Part shown: piece by piece, positions 50,212 through 59,140 of the stretch | How the letters are laid out: each line of letters opens with the position of its first letter | How positions within the stretch are numbered: position 1 is the stretch's first letter | Source: Prevotella communis | Lineage (GTDB): Bacteria > Bacteroidota > Bacteroidia > Bacteroidales > Bacteroidaceae | Assembly (NCBI RefSeq): GCF_022024175.1 | Contig: NZ_CP091794.1 | Location: 1,054,001 to 1,118,000 of the forward strand | DNA length: 64,000 nucleotides | Reading direction: 5' to 3' | The notes under the pieces: generated by a model | The model's input: the letters and a program-made list of their open reading frames with translations, nothing else | Databases searched by the model: none | Told to the model about the DNA's origin: nothing | Position numbers and translations under genes: made by a program

Positions 50212-50448
50212 ATGTCTAAAAATTTCAAGTATCAAATGTGGGCAGGCTTAGGTGGCTCAATGATTTTATTCTGCATGCCGCTTGGTATTTACACCTGCTT
50301 ACAAGGGATGAAGTTACAACGTCGTTTGAAAATTGGTGATTATGAAGAGGTCGAGAAATGCGTATCTCGCATAAAAATCAGTTGGGGAGTGGTTATTGCT
50401 TTTTATGTTCTGTTGATAATATTGGCGGCTACCGGAGCATTTGATTAA
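50212..50448 (+). CDS. CD225/dispanin-type small membrane protein
   Basis: 78 residues from the ATG at 50212. Two membrane helices flank the segment LQRRLKIGDYEEVEKCVSRI, which matches the conserved loop of CD225/dispanins (..A...GD...A...S..A). In the host such proteins are interferon-induced; in bacteria the function is unknown. It sits between the TIR-FGE and DUF2752 genes, 60 bp before the latter. Confidence 0.65.
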   Translation: MSKNFKYQMWAGLGGSMILFCMPLGIYTCLQGMKLQRRLKIGDYEEVEKCVSRIKISWGVVIAFYVLLIILAATGAFD

Positions 50449-50507
50449 TCACATTGTAATATAGTGGGCGTATAGGGCATTGTCTTATACGTCCATACAA
50501 TAATATT

Positions 50508-50867
50508 ATGAAGAAAGTTGGATTGGGCATTTGTACATTGTTTGTATTGACCATTAGTACTTACGCATATTATCATTATAATGCTTGGTCAGAATGGTCT
50601 CCTGTTTGTGCATTCAAATTGTTGATGGGACTAGAATGCCCTACATGTGGTACTCAACGTGCTTTGTTCTATCTTTTGCATGGGCAATGGAATGAGTGCC
50701 TAATGCAAAATCAGTTTCTTATATATGTGATGTTTTGTGTAGTTTTGTTCTGTGTGTTAAGATTATTTAAATACCAACATTCATATAATGTTACCTGTTT
50801 CTTCTTTTTGCTAGGATACCTTATATGTTTTATAATTCGTAATATTCCTAAAATTCTTGCGTCATGA
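50508..50867 (+). CDS. DUF2752 membrane protein
   Basis: 119 residues with three hydrophobic segments. The signature GLECPTCGTQRALFYLLHGQ identifies DUF2752 (CPxCGxxRA). These proteins are often encoded next to CD225-type proteins, as here. Function unknown. Its stop overlaps the start of the next gene (ATGA). Confidence 0.8.
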   Translation: MKKVGLGICTLFVLTISTYAYYHYNAWSEWSPVCAFKLLMGLECPTCGTQRALFYLLHGQWNECLMQNQFLIYVMFCVVLFCVLRLFKYQHSYNVTCFFFLLGYLICFIIRNIPKILAS

Positions 50868-52261
50868 TTTTACTCTTTTATAGCATTTGTGTTTTTTTTC
50901 CATACGGTTTGCTTATATACTATTACAAAGTGCTTGCTCTTCCTCAGATGGACAAGTATGTTAGTAGAACTTTCATCGGGATATTGTTGCTAGACTATAT
51001 GACAAAATTTATAGCTGCAGTTATGCTTAGCGAAGACATTATTGATGATGATGGGTTTGGCCTGTTCGTGATGTATGTTCCAATAGTAACGTGCTTGATA
51101 ATATTTGTTCTAAACAAATTAATTGGACCCAAGGTAGATGCTAGAAAAATAAAGAAGTTATCAGTTGGTCGAAAAATGACATTAAGCCGTTTTCTATGCT
51201 TATTACTACTGATTCTCAATCCTTTTATTACAACAGAATTATACCTGATGGCTTGTGGTTTTAACGGAATATGTGATTTTTATGAGAGAATACCATATTT
51301 ACAGGAACAATTAGATTGTAAGACTGCAATAGAAATAGAACAGTTTGGTATGGGTTTGTTTTTTTTGTTAATTATCTATATTGTTATTGTTCTTTTGGCT
51401 GTAATTTCCATATTTAGACAACAAAATAAAAGGAATAATGGTATTACTCTTTCAAAGATAACGACTTCTACATCTCCCATCCTCTTTCTTCGTTCTTTTG
51501 AATTAAACAAAAGTACTTTGTCAAATCGTTCATTTGACGAACACCTTTGTAATGGCTTCCCAATTAAAGACCAACCAGTAATTTCTCTTGCAGACCCCGA
51601 TGTTGCTTTTGCTGAGGGTACAATCAAAATTCAAGCAGAAGATTCTTCCTGGAAAGATGCTATCATCAAACTTTTTGAAAGGAGTAAAGCTGTCATTATG
51701 TTTGAAGGAAAATCAGATGGATTGAACTGGGAAATTGATAATATTAAAAAGTATATTCCATATGATAGGTTCTTTATAGCGACTCCTCCTGATGATTACC
51801 GCACGGTAGCTTGGGTGACAGGAAACTCGTACGCGTCAGCATCTTTGAAGTTTCAAGTATGGTGGGCTCAACATTTTACTAAAAGGAGTATAAAATACGC
51901 ATATAATTATATATGGAAACGATTTTCGGAAAGGCTTTCTAAAGTTGGAATTGTATTACCGACAGAGCAACCTGGTAGTGGTTGTTTGATAAGTTTTGAT
52001 GAAAGATGGGATGTAAAAGATATTTACCGAGGGCTTGTGGGGCAGGATTTCTTTAATAAGGTCATCTCGTTGATTCCAAATGACAGAAATGATAATTTTG
52101 ATTATGAAGTTCTTCAAAAAAGTATAGACGAATTTGAAGTAAAGGGGCAAATAACGCCAGATATAGAGAAGCGTTGCAAGAGATTTTCTAACTGGATTCT
52201 GCTATCTCAAGTTTTATTGTTTGTAACTATTATTATAATATGTGTCAATATGTTTTTGTGA
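50864..52261 (+). CDS. Multi-pass membrane protein with TIR-like cytoplasmic domain
   Basis: 465 residues. Four or five membrane helices in the first ~190 residues, a cytoplasmic domain (~205-440) and one final helix (~440-462). The domain starts PILFLRSFELNKST and continues ISLADPDVAFAEG, WKDAIIKLFERSKAVIMFEG, GLNWEIDNI and FFIATPP. That pattern (a Rossmann-like fold with xxLFLRSFE and LxWEI) is like TIR/SLOG-type domains in predicted conflict systems, but I cannot name the family with certainty. It overlaps DUF2752 and so is translated with it. Confidence 0.6.
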   Translation: MILLFYSICVFFPYGLLIYYYKVLALPQMDKYVSRTFIGILLLDYMTKFIAAVMLSEDIIDDDGFGLFVMYVPIVTCLIIFVLNKLIGPKVDARKIKKLSVGRKMTLSRFLCLLLLILNPFITTELYLMACGFNGICDFYERIPYLQEQLDCKTAIEIEQFGMGLFFLLIIYIVIVLLAVISIFRQQNKRNNGITLSKITTSTSPILFLRSFELNKSTLSNRSFDEHLCNGFPIKDQPVISLADPDVAFAEGTIKIQAEDSSWKDAIIKLFERSKAVIMFEGKSDGLNWEIDNIKKYIPYDRFFIATPPDDYRTVAWVTGNSYASASLKFQVWWAQHFTKRSIKYAYNYIWKRFSERLSKVGIVLPTEQPGSGCLISFDERWDVKDIYRGLVGQDFFNKVISLIPNDRNDNFDYEVLQKSIDEFEVKGQITPDIEKRCKRFSNWILLSQVLLFVTIIIICVNMFL

Positions 52262-52274
52262 AATTTGAATATAA

Positions 52275-52388
52275 ATGATCACAAAAGAGTTGCATATTAA
52301 TAATTCGATAGCCAGGATGGTCTTTGGTAATATACTTGATAGTCATGTTGAACTTATTGTTAATAGATGGCATGGAGATAGTTACTGA
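52275..52388 (+). pseudogene. Possible N-terminal fragment of a macrodomain protein
   Basis: 37 codons reading HINNSIARMVFGNILDSHVE and LIVN, then ending in TGA. The order I..(V/I)FG(D/N)I....V(D/E)xIVN is how macrodomains (ADP-ribose binding) begin; the following AAN is not conserved. A macrodomain would fit a TIR/SIR2 setting, but the stretch is short. The rest of the gap to 52464 has no gene. Confidence 0.3.
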
Positions 52389-52464
52389 CATCATATCATA
52401 GAAAAACAACAGGGCTATTCCTCAGAATAAAGACTATATTTGAGATCAAGAAGCTTTTACGATT

Positions 52465-54147
52465 ATGACAGAATTGACTTCTATACAAAAGGAACAGCTA
52501 CTTTGGCAAGTACAACGACAAGGTCATTCAATAAAAGTTGACGAAGTCGCATATTTAATAAAGAAGTATGAAAACTTGGAGGTTAAGGATTTTGCGCCCC
52601 CTATTTTGCCACTTGAGATATACGAACAATTAAAAGAACTGTTTACAGACTATCAAGAGGAAGATGCATGGAAACAACTATTGCAGAGACCAAAAGGAAG
52701 TGAGGACGAATTGTATGAACTTATAAGAGAAACAGAGTCCTATATATCTTGTTATAGGAGTTCAGGACTATCACATGTCAATGAAGCCTCCTCTATGCTC
52801 CTCGATCTCAGATCCAGGTTAGAGTTGTTGCAGCATGCAAGAGAGCAGCGTGCATGGGAGAACATTTCTAATAAGCCACACGTTAATGAACACGAGCTGT
52901 ACAAGTTTATACAAGAGCATGTAAATTCTCCAGTCATTAAAGAAGCACGGGGACTTCTTGCTATGCAACATACCAAGATAAAAAAAATGCAGCACTCTAA
53001 ACCTGTGACTTATATTCAGAAAGTAACTTGTCATGATTCAGAAAAAAGAAAAAAAACAGATATATCCCATATAAACGATAGTAATATCAGGTTGTGTGTT
53101 GAATGTCATCATATTATTAATATAAATGATGAAGATAACATATTTTGCCCAAGGTGCGGAGGGGTACTTAATAAAGTTGAACAGGAACAGCCAATGGGGG
53201 AACGAGGACTTCCAAATTGTCTATTGGGTTTGCTGAAAATGCCTTTTAGCTTAACGCGTCTCCTAACTTCAAATATTTCTTCTCTGGTAAAGGACTGTAT
53301 TCGTTCTATTGATAGTAATGATAATGAAAAGGATGCAGTGTACGATAATGTGTTCTCTTCGATTTTCGCTCCAGCAGAGGTGAAACCCAAATCGCATATA
53401 CAGGTGCAGGCATATCTCCATCTCTATGAAGAAACAGAAATGGTAAAGGCGTTGGCACTGGAATCAGACAAAGATGCAGAACGTCGAGACTATTTACCAC
53501 TGCAATGCAAGCTAAAAAATGCGGATAAGGTAGATGTGCTATTGAATATATATGGTGAGATGCTGTTGATGTCAGAAAAGAAGAGTGTTGTTTGGCAAGG
53601 TTCTTTCACCAAGTGTAGTTTTGACTATTTTGTTCCAAAGGACATAGATGTGGATGAGTTGAGTTGTATGGCATTACTTTCAGTCAATGGCATACCTGTG
53701 GGCGAAATGAGGTTCATTACGAAGATTGTTGAAGCGCCAAAGAAACTGAATCCAGAGATTGTAGCACACAAATATAATAAGGTGTTTATCTCATACGCTC
53801 ACAAGGATGAAGCGAAAGTCAAGTCTTTCCATGAAGGCCTGAAATTGGCTGGTATTGAGCATTTCTTTGATCGTGCCTATCTGCAGGCTGGCGATATATT
53901 CCCGCAGGTCATAAAGAACTACATCAACACAGCAGATTTGTTCGTGCTTTTCTGGTCGGAGAATGCCTCAAAGAGCGAGTATGTTGAAAAGGAACGCAAA
54001 CAGGCGCTAGAACGAGCCTTTCCTCAAGTGAAACCTCAAGAAGCCCAACTCTCAATTTACCCCATGAGTATTGAACCGCGTGCTGAATTGCCAAGCGATA
54101 TGAAAGAGAATTATCATTTTGGAGAAATAGATACCATAAATCGTTGA
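52465..54147 (+). CDS. Large protein with zinc ribbon, beta-rich middle domain and C-terminal TIR
   Basis: 560 residues. N-terminal ~180 residues are helical and contain two similar segments (DEVAYLIKKYEN / NEHELYKFIQEH). A zinc ribbon follows at ~212-237 (CVECHHI...CPRCGG). The middle (~300-430) is a beta-rich domain that I have seen in other Bacteroidota TIR proteins (HIQVQAYLHLYEETE, VVWQGSFTKCSFDYFVPKD). The TIR is at ~437-555: KVFISYAHKDEAKVKSFHEG, FFDRAYLQAGDIFPQ and SKSEYVEKERKQAL (Glu). No membrane segment. An effector with an added recognition module is likely. Confidence 0.75.
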   Translation: MTELTSIQKEQLLWQVQRQGHSIKVDEVAYLIKKYENLEVKDFAPPILPLEIYEQLKELFTDYQEEDAWKQLLQRPKGSEDELYELIRETESYISCYRSSGLSHVNEASSMLLDLRSRLELLQHAREQRAWENISNKPHVNEHELYKFIQEHVNSPVIKEARGLLAMQHTKIKKMQHSKPVTYIQKVTCHDSEKRKKTDISHINDSNIRLCVECHHIININDEDNIFCPRCGGVLNKVEQEQPMGERGLPNCLLGLLKMPFSLTRLLTSNISSLVKDCIRSIDSNDNEKDAVYDNVFSSIFAPAEVKPKSHIQVQAYLHLYEETEMVKALALESDKDAERRDYLPLQCKLKNADKVDVLLNIYGEMLLMSEKKSVVWQGSFTKCSFDYFVPKDIDVDELSCMALLSVNGIPVGEMRFITKIVEAPKKLNPEIVAHKYNKVFISYAHKDEAKVKSFHEGLKLAGIEHFFDRAYLQAGDIFPQVIKNYINTADLFVLFWSENASKSEYVEKERKQALERAFPQVKPQEAQLSIYPMSIEPRAELPSDMKENYHFGEIDTINR

Positions 54148-54296
54148 TCAGAACTATAAGAAATGAGGACAGACTATGTATGGATTGTCTACGGAATCTC
54201 GGACTATAACTAGGTGGATATGCTCTGGAAACAGTAAATATAGTTCTTTAAGTGATTTTTTTTTATTAAAATGGTCGAGTTTTCCATTTTTTTTTG

Positions 54297-54304
54297 TACT
54301 TTTG
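54297..54304 (+). promoter_or_regulatory. -7 promoter box of the second TIR-FGE gene, in a conserved upstream block
   Basis: TACTTTTG after a T-run, followed by ...TAATAACCTAAAACAA, as before the TIR gene at 39704. Leader to the ATG about 40 nt. Confidence 0.6.
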
Positions 54305-54345
54305 GGACGTAATAACCTAAAACAAGAACAACTAATTTTAGTATA

Positions 54346-55791
54346 ATGGCAAACGAGGTATTTATATCTTATAGTCGTAGGGACTTTGATAACGTGCACA
54401 GAATAAAGACCGAGATAGATCAGGAAGTTGGTATCAACTGTTGGATGGATCTTGACGGAATTGAGAGTGACAAACAGTTCGTGGATGTTATTATCAAAGC
54501 GATTAACCGCCACGAGGTTTTGTTATTCATGCTGAGTAAATCTTCGATGGAGAGTGGATGGGCGTTGAAAGAATTACGTTTTGCTGAGAGAAAAAAGAAA
54601 AGAATCGTTTTGGTTCGTATTGACGATTCTGAGATGAATGATGATTTTTCCTTTCTTTATGGCGATAAGGATATCATAACCTGGAATATCCCAATACAGC
54701 GTAAGAAATTGTTGCATAATTTGATTGTATGGACCGAGAGTCTCAGGGAGAAAGAGGGTAAGCTTAAGGCTGAAGTAGATGTAAAGAAAATAAAAGAAGA
54801 GATATTGGCCATTGAGAAGAAGGGGCTTGATTTGTATGTGCAAGAGAGAAGACTCTACGATGATATAGTTCTCAAGAAAAGACTGATTGGTGAAGGTCAT
54901 TTGCCTTGTCCTGTATGTGGCACTATTAATGATGTTAGCGTCTTGTATTGTCCTACTTGTGCTTGGACGTTTGTTCCTTTTCAGTCTGCAAAGGTAGACG
55001 AAAAGAGACTGAAGATTGCAAAAAAGTTATGGGAGAGTCGTAATATGGCTGAAATAGCTACCAATGCCGTCTCTTTTGATTCTTTCCCACAGCCCATTAT
55101 GGAACTGATTCACGATATGGTCTGTGTTGAAGGTGGTACATTTACAATGGGAGGAACTCGTGAACAAGGTGAAGATGCTTTTGATGATGAGAATCCTGCT
55201 CATAAAGTGACTGTTTCCCATTATTATATCGGTAAATATCCTATTAAGCAAGATCAGTGGGAGGCTGTGATGGGTAATAATCCTTCTCATTTCAAGGGAG
55301 ATAAACTACCAGTTGAATGTGTTAGCTGGTTTGATTGTCAGGAATTCGTTAAGAAACTTAGTGAAATGACAGGTAAACGCTTCCGTCTGCCTACTGAAGC
55401 CGAATGGGAATACGCAGCACGTGGTGGTAAGAAAGGAAAAAGATACAAATACAGTGGTGGTAATATCTTAAATCAAGTGGGCTGGTTTAATGAAAATAGT
55501 GGGGGAACTTCACATGAAGTTGGAAAAAAATCACCAAACGAGTTGGGACTTTATGACATGAGCGGTAATATATGGGAGTGGGTACAAGATTGGAAAGGTG
55601 AGTATTTACCAGAAGATCAAGTGAACCCAACCGGTCCAGATACTGGCATAGAACGAGTATGTCGTGGTGGCGGATGGAACCGCGAAATAGATCGGGCCAG
55701 AGTTTCCTATCGTGGTGATGACCAGCCAGACCTCCGCTATTGCAGTCTTGGTCTGCGAGTTGCGATGGAAGATATTAAGGATATGGAATAA
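54346..55791 (+). CDS. TIR, zinc ribbon and FGE-sulfatase fusion protein, 2
   Basis: 481 residues. TIR ~3-140 (EVFISYSRRDFDNVHRI, CWMDLDGIESD, ALKELRFAERKK with Glu). A coiled coil (~140-185) and a zinc ribbon (PCPVCGTIND...YCPTC, ~190-215) connect to an FGE-sulfatase domain (~255-480): MVCVEGGTFTMGGT, YYIGKYPIKQDQWEAVMGN, RLPTEAEWEYAARGG, YDMSGNIWEWVQDW and CRGGGWNR. Compared with the TIR-FGE protein at 48977 it has the extra ribbon. It has its own promoter. The FGE part looks better preserved than in the first copy, but no clear Cys pair for oxidation is visible. Confidence 0.83.
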   Translation: MANEVFISYSRRDFDNVHRIKTEIDQEVGINCWMDLDGIESDKQFVDVIIKAINRHEVLLFMLSKSSMESGWALKELRFAERKKKRIVLVRIDDSEMNDDFSFLYGDKDIITWNIPIQRKKLLHNLIVWTESLREKEGKLKAEVDVKKIKEEILAIEKKGLDLYVQERRLYDDIVLKKRLIGEGHLPCPVCGTINDVSVLYCPTCAWTFVPFQSAKVDEKRLKIAKKLWESRNMAEIATNAVSFDSFPQPIMELIHDMVCVEGGTFTMGGTREQGEDAFDDENPAHKVTVSHYYIGKYPIKQDQWEAVMGNNPSHFKGDKLPVECVSWFDCQEFVKKLSEMTGKRFRLPTEAEWEYAARGGKKGKRYKYSGGNILNQVGWFNENSGGTSHEVGKKSPNELGLYDMSGNIWEWVQDWKGEYLPEDQVNPTGPDTGIERVCRGGGWNREIDRARVSYRGDDQPDLRYCSLGLRVAMEDIKDME

Positions 55792-55964
55792 AAATCTATG
55801 AAGTAGAAAACTATGACATCGCAAATAATAAACAGATAATTCGCGGACATTATCATTGTTATGGCAGAATAAGATGAGTTATAAGTGATTTGGGAGGCCC
55901 TGGTGGCATTATTTGGTCCTTATCAAAAAGAAAAAAGTAACAACTAAGAACAAATATAGGAATT

Positions 55965-56441
55965 ATGAGTACATTTATTATTAATCTAAACGATACTATA
56001 GCAATGAATGATTCGGCTGTAGTGGAACTAGCCAAGATAGTTAATGCCAGTAACTCTTGTGAGGTAGAGACAAATTGCCTAGATGTTGCTATCGTTGGTA
56101 TTATATGCTTGGCAATTATTATAGTTGCTTTAATTGCCAAATGGGCAATATGGTCGTGGAAGAATGCAGAACTAAAGGCTGCTGATGCTGAACAAAAAGC
56201 TATAGAAAAAAAAGAAAAGGAAGAATGTGATAGAAAGCAAAAAGCAGATTTGTTGAATAAAAGAATAGAGATGCTGAATGAATTCTGTTATGAAGTACCT
56301 CAAGACGTGAAACCAGATAAAAAGGTTTTGAAATCTATATCAAGTAAAGAAGTAAAAGAGTATCTTAAAGCTTTAGGGTACGAAATTAGTGAAGTCCACG
56401 AACAGAATAAAAAACAGGTATTCAATGAAAACAAAGAATAG
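55965..56441 (+). CDS. Small single-span membrane protein with coiled coil
   Basis: 158 residues. One membrane helix (~40-62: VAIVGIICLAIIIVALIAKW) and then a charged coiled coil (ELKAADAEQKAIEKKEKEE) and a C-terminal part (KEVKEYLKALGYEISEVHEQ). No known domain. The end overlaps the start of the channel gene by 17 bp, so both products are probably partners at the membrane. The 173 bp before it hold nothing I can identify. Confidence 0.6.
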   Translation: MSTFIINLNDTIAMNDSAVVELAKIVNASNSCEVETNCLDVAIVGIICLAIIIVALIAKWAIWSWKNAELKAADAEQKAIEKKEKEECDRKQKADLLNKRIEMLNEFCYEVPQDVKPDKKVLKSISSKEVKEYLKALGYEISEVHEQNKKQVFNENKE

Positions 56442-58581
56442 TAGACGGCTGTGGCTTAAGTTCGATAGGCTACTGTCAAAAAGCTTGCTCAGGCAGTTTG
56501 GCATTCTTGGTGTTGTTCTTATTTTTGCGCTGGGCCTTTCATACCTGATGCTTTCATGGTCAGGCACTCAGTGGAAAGAATTTTGTGAGGCTGAGCATCT
56601 TAATCAGTATCTACTGCCTCTCTATCTTCTGACGGACTCAAATGCGCTGAACAATCTATATATGGGTAGTGATAACACTCATGTGCATGGGTGGATGTTG
56701 ATAGCCAGTAGTCTTATTTTCTTGTTTGGTGCGTTTGTCTTCAATGGTATCATTATCGGTATCATCACTAATTCCATAGAACGACGGGTGAACAATCATA
56801 AAGAGGGCCGTATTCATTATTTGAAGTCGGGCCATTACATTATTATGGGCTATGATGAGATGGTCCCCTCATTCATTTCGTATATCCTTGATAAGGACAA
56901 AGAGGCATATATACTGATTCTTACCGCCAAAGAGACTACGAGTATCAAGGAGCAGCTTTTGAAGTCATTCGGAGAACAGCAGATGGGGCATGTCATTATT
57001 AACTATGGGCATAGGATTTCAACAGAGGCATTCAAAGATATCTATTTGGAGGCAGCAGAAGAAGTTTTTGTCGTGGGTAATCATTCTAATGCAGCTCACG
57101 ATGCCATCAATGTAGAGTGCGTTGATAGTATTTGTAGCTATCTGAAGGGACAAAATCAGAGACCAGCTCGGATAACCTGTGTGTTTAAGGACTTGGATAC
57201 ATATGCAGCCTTTAAGACTACCGAAATATTTGGTGACGTCAAGAATCTTGGTGTGGAATTTGTTCCTTACAACTTCTATTCTGGATGGGCTAAACAAGTA
57301 TTTGTCAAACGGCTGTACAGAGACTTTGATAATCCTGGTAAAGAATACAGGTATCCCCTTGTCTATGGCAAAGGCATTAAGGCTGACGATGAAAAGTATG
57401 TTCATTTGGTGTTCGTTGGCACTACCAACTTTGCCGTTGCCTTTGCCATGGAGGCGGCTAGTGTGCTTCATTTTCCCAATGGTCCAAAGGTAAAGACACG
57501 CATTACCTTCATTGACATGAATGCCGACAAGGAAAAAGATGAGTTTATCACTCGCAATCGCCATTTTTTTGAGGTACAGGAATATATGTATAGAGACCTT
57601 TCAACTGAACCTAAGGTTGTGCCAAGATATATAGGAAGAGAATATTTGAAATTTTCAGGCAAAGACGCAAACTTTCTTGATGTGGAGTTTGAGTTCATCA
57701 AGGGCGATGTCTTCTCAAGGAAAGTACAGGATGAGATTAGTTGTTGGGCTGAAGAACATAAAAAGGACAAACAATGTCTCTCAATCTTTCTTGCTTTGGC
57801 TGACCAGCGTCAGAACTTCGTCCTGGGTATGAATATGCCTGATGAGGTTTATTCTTTTGAGGTGCCGGTGTTTATCCGGCAGAATCGTTCCGATAACTTT
57901 GTGACGAATCTCCGTAATGCAGACACAAAGAAAAAAGACAAGAAGCTAACGTATTCGTTTGTAAATGAGAATGGAGAAGTTGTGTCTAATGATTGTGATG
58001 CCCGCTATGCACACATCTATCCCTTTGGAATGAATGAGACGGCCTTTAGTGCTGATGATCACTCGTTAAAACGTGCAAAACTCATTAACTATCTCTATGA
58101 GACTGCTGACTATGAAACGTATAAGTTCCAAGGAATTCTAGTTCTTGACGCAATTCCTGAGAGTAAGATATGGGATGATGCAAATACGTATTGGCAGAAG
58201 TTGTCAGTAGCTCTGAAATGGTCAAATCTCTATAATTCATACACAATGCGTACAAAGCAGAGAACACTTCGAGTAATGCGTGGACTAGAAATTGATGACG
58301 AAAGTCGTGATTATGATACCCTATCAGATTATGAGGTGGAATTGCTGGCTATAGTTGAGCATAATCGCTGGAACGTAGAAAAACTGCTAATGGGCTATAG
58401 GAAGCCAAGGAAAGAGGAGGATAAATATGAGTATCCTGATTTTGTTGGTAAGCTGAAAAAAAATAAGGAACTCTTTATTCACCACGATATTAGGCCATTT
58501 GGTCAGTTGAATACCATCAAGGAATTGGACTACGAGTTTTCGCGTTACATTCCATGGATTATGAAAATGACAGAAAAATGA
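56425..58581 (+). CDS. RCK/TrkA-type ion channel-like protein with RyR-like C-terminus
   Basis: 718 residues from the ATG at 56425 (KTKNSRRLWLKF); the longer frame is not needed. Two membrane helices (~22-42 and ~90-115) with a short loop between them, then an RCK-like Rossmann domain (HYIIMGYDEMVPSFISYILD), as in Castor/Pollux-type channels, and a second one near ~320 (HLVFVGTTNFAVAFAMEAAS). The last ~90 residues resemble a RyR repeat domain (IVEHNRWNVEKLLMGYRKP...HHDIRPFGQL). It follows the small membrane protein and precedes a sigma factor gene (4 bp gap). A ligand-gated channel fits, with the ligand unknown. Confidence 0.72.
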   Translation: MKTKNSRRLWLKFDRLLSKSLLRQFGILGVVLIFALGLSYLMLSWSGTQWKEFCEAEHLNQYLLPLYLLTDSNALNNLYMGSDNTHVHGWMLIASSLIFLFGAFVFNGIIIGIITNSIERRVNNHKEGRIHYLKSGHYIIMGYDEMVPSFISYILDKDKEAYILILTAKETTSIKEQLLKSFGEQQMGHVIINYGHRISTEAFKDIYLEAAEEVFVVGNHSNAAHDAINVECVDSICSYLKGQNQRPARITCVFKDLDTYAAFKTTEIFGDVKNLGVEFVPYNFYSGWAKQVFVKRLYRDFDNPGKEYRYPLVYGKGIKADDEKYVHLVFVGTTNFAVAFAMEAASVLHFPNGPKVKTRITFIDMNADKEKDEFITRNRHFFEVQEYMYRDLSTEPKVVPRYIGREYLKFSGKDANFLDVEFEFIKGDVFSRKVQDEISCWAEEHKKDKQCLSIFLALADQRQNFVLGMNMPDEVYSFEVPVFIRQNRSDNFVTNLRNADTKKKDKKLTYSFVNENGEVVSNDCDARYAHIYPFGMNETAFSADDHSLKRAKLINYLYETADYETYKFQGILVLDAIPESKIWDDANTYWQKLSVALKWSNLYNSYTMRTKQRTLRVMRGLEIDDESRDYDTLSDYEVELLAIVEHNRWNVEKLLMGYRKPRKEEDKYEYPDFVGKLKKNKELFIHHDIRPFGQLNTIKELDYEFSRYIPWIMKMTEK

Positions 58582-58585
58582 GAGA

Positions 58586-59140
58586 ATGACTGATCAAGAG
58601 ATTATACAAGGGCTGATTGCACGGGACAATCGGGTGACGGAAGAGTTTTTCTTCGGCAGTTGTCGTCCGTTGTTCCTTAGTGTGATGAAGTTGGTATTCA
58701 ACTATGAGGTAGATTATGACGAAATGGTGAATGAGTTGTATATCTACCTCATGGAGGATGATGCTGTGAAGTTACGAAACTTCCAGTATCGAAGTACTGT
58801 ATACCAATGGCTGAAGATTCTCTCTATTCGTTTCTTTATAAAGAAAAAGGGACGAATGATAGATGATAAAAGTAAGGAAACTCCTTACGATATGAGAAGT
58901 ATGCATTGTTTGACAACAGAGAAAGCTTCAGAGAAAGGAGATGTGGAACGGCTGTTCACCTGGATGAATAATAAGCGATATGTGCTTGTGATTCAACGGC
59001 TGATTCTTGAGGATTGGGAACCAGAACAATTAGCAGAGGACATGGGTATTACTACAGCAAACCTATACAATATTAAGCGACGTGCAATGACTCAACTGAC
59101 GCGTGTTGCTCTTAACGATATTAAAGAATATGGCAAATAA
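58586..59140 (+). CDS. ECF-type sigma-70 family RNA polymerase sigma factor
   Basis: 184 residues. Region 2 is seen at ~10-85 (EFFFGSCRPLFLSVMKLVF, DEMVNELYIYLMED, YQWLKILSIRFFIKKK) and region 4 at ~120-180 (QRLILEDWEPEQLAEDMGIT, NLYNIKRRAMTQL). Its stop overlaps the start of the anti-sigma-like gene by 11 bp, a usual sigma/anti-sigma coupling. It would direct transcription of the island or of stress genes. Confidence 0.82.
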   Translation: MTDQEIIQGLIARDNRVTEEFFFGSCRPLFLSVMKLVFNYEVDYDEMVNELYIYLMEDDAVKLRNFQYRSTVYQWLKILSIRFFIKKKGRMIDDKSKETPYDMRSMHCLTTEKASEKGDVERLFTWMNNKRYVLVIQRLILEDWEPEQLAEDMGITTANLYNIKRRAMTQLTRVALNDIKEYGK

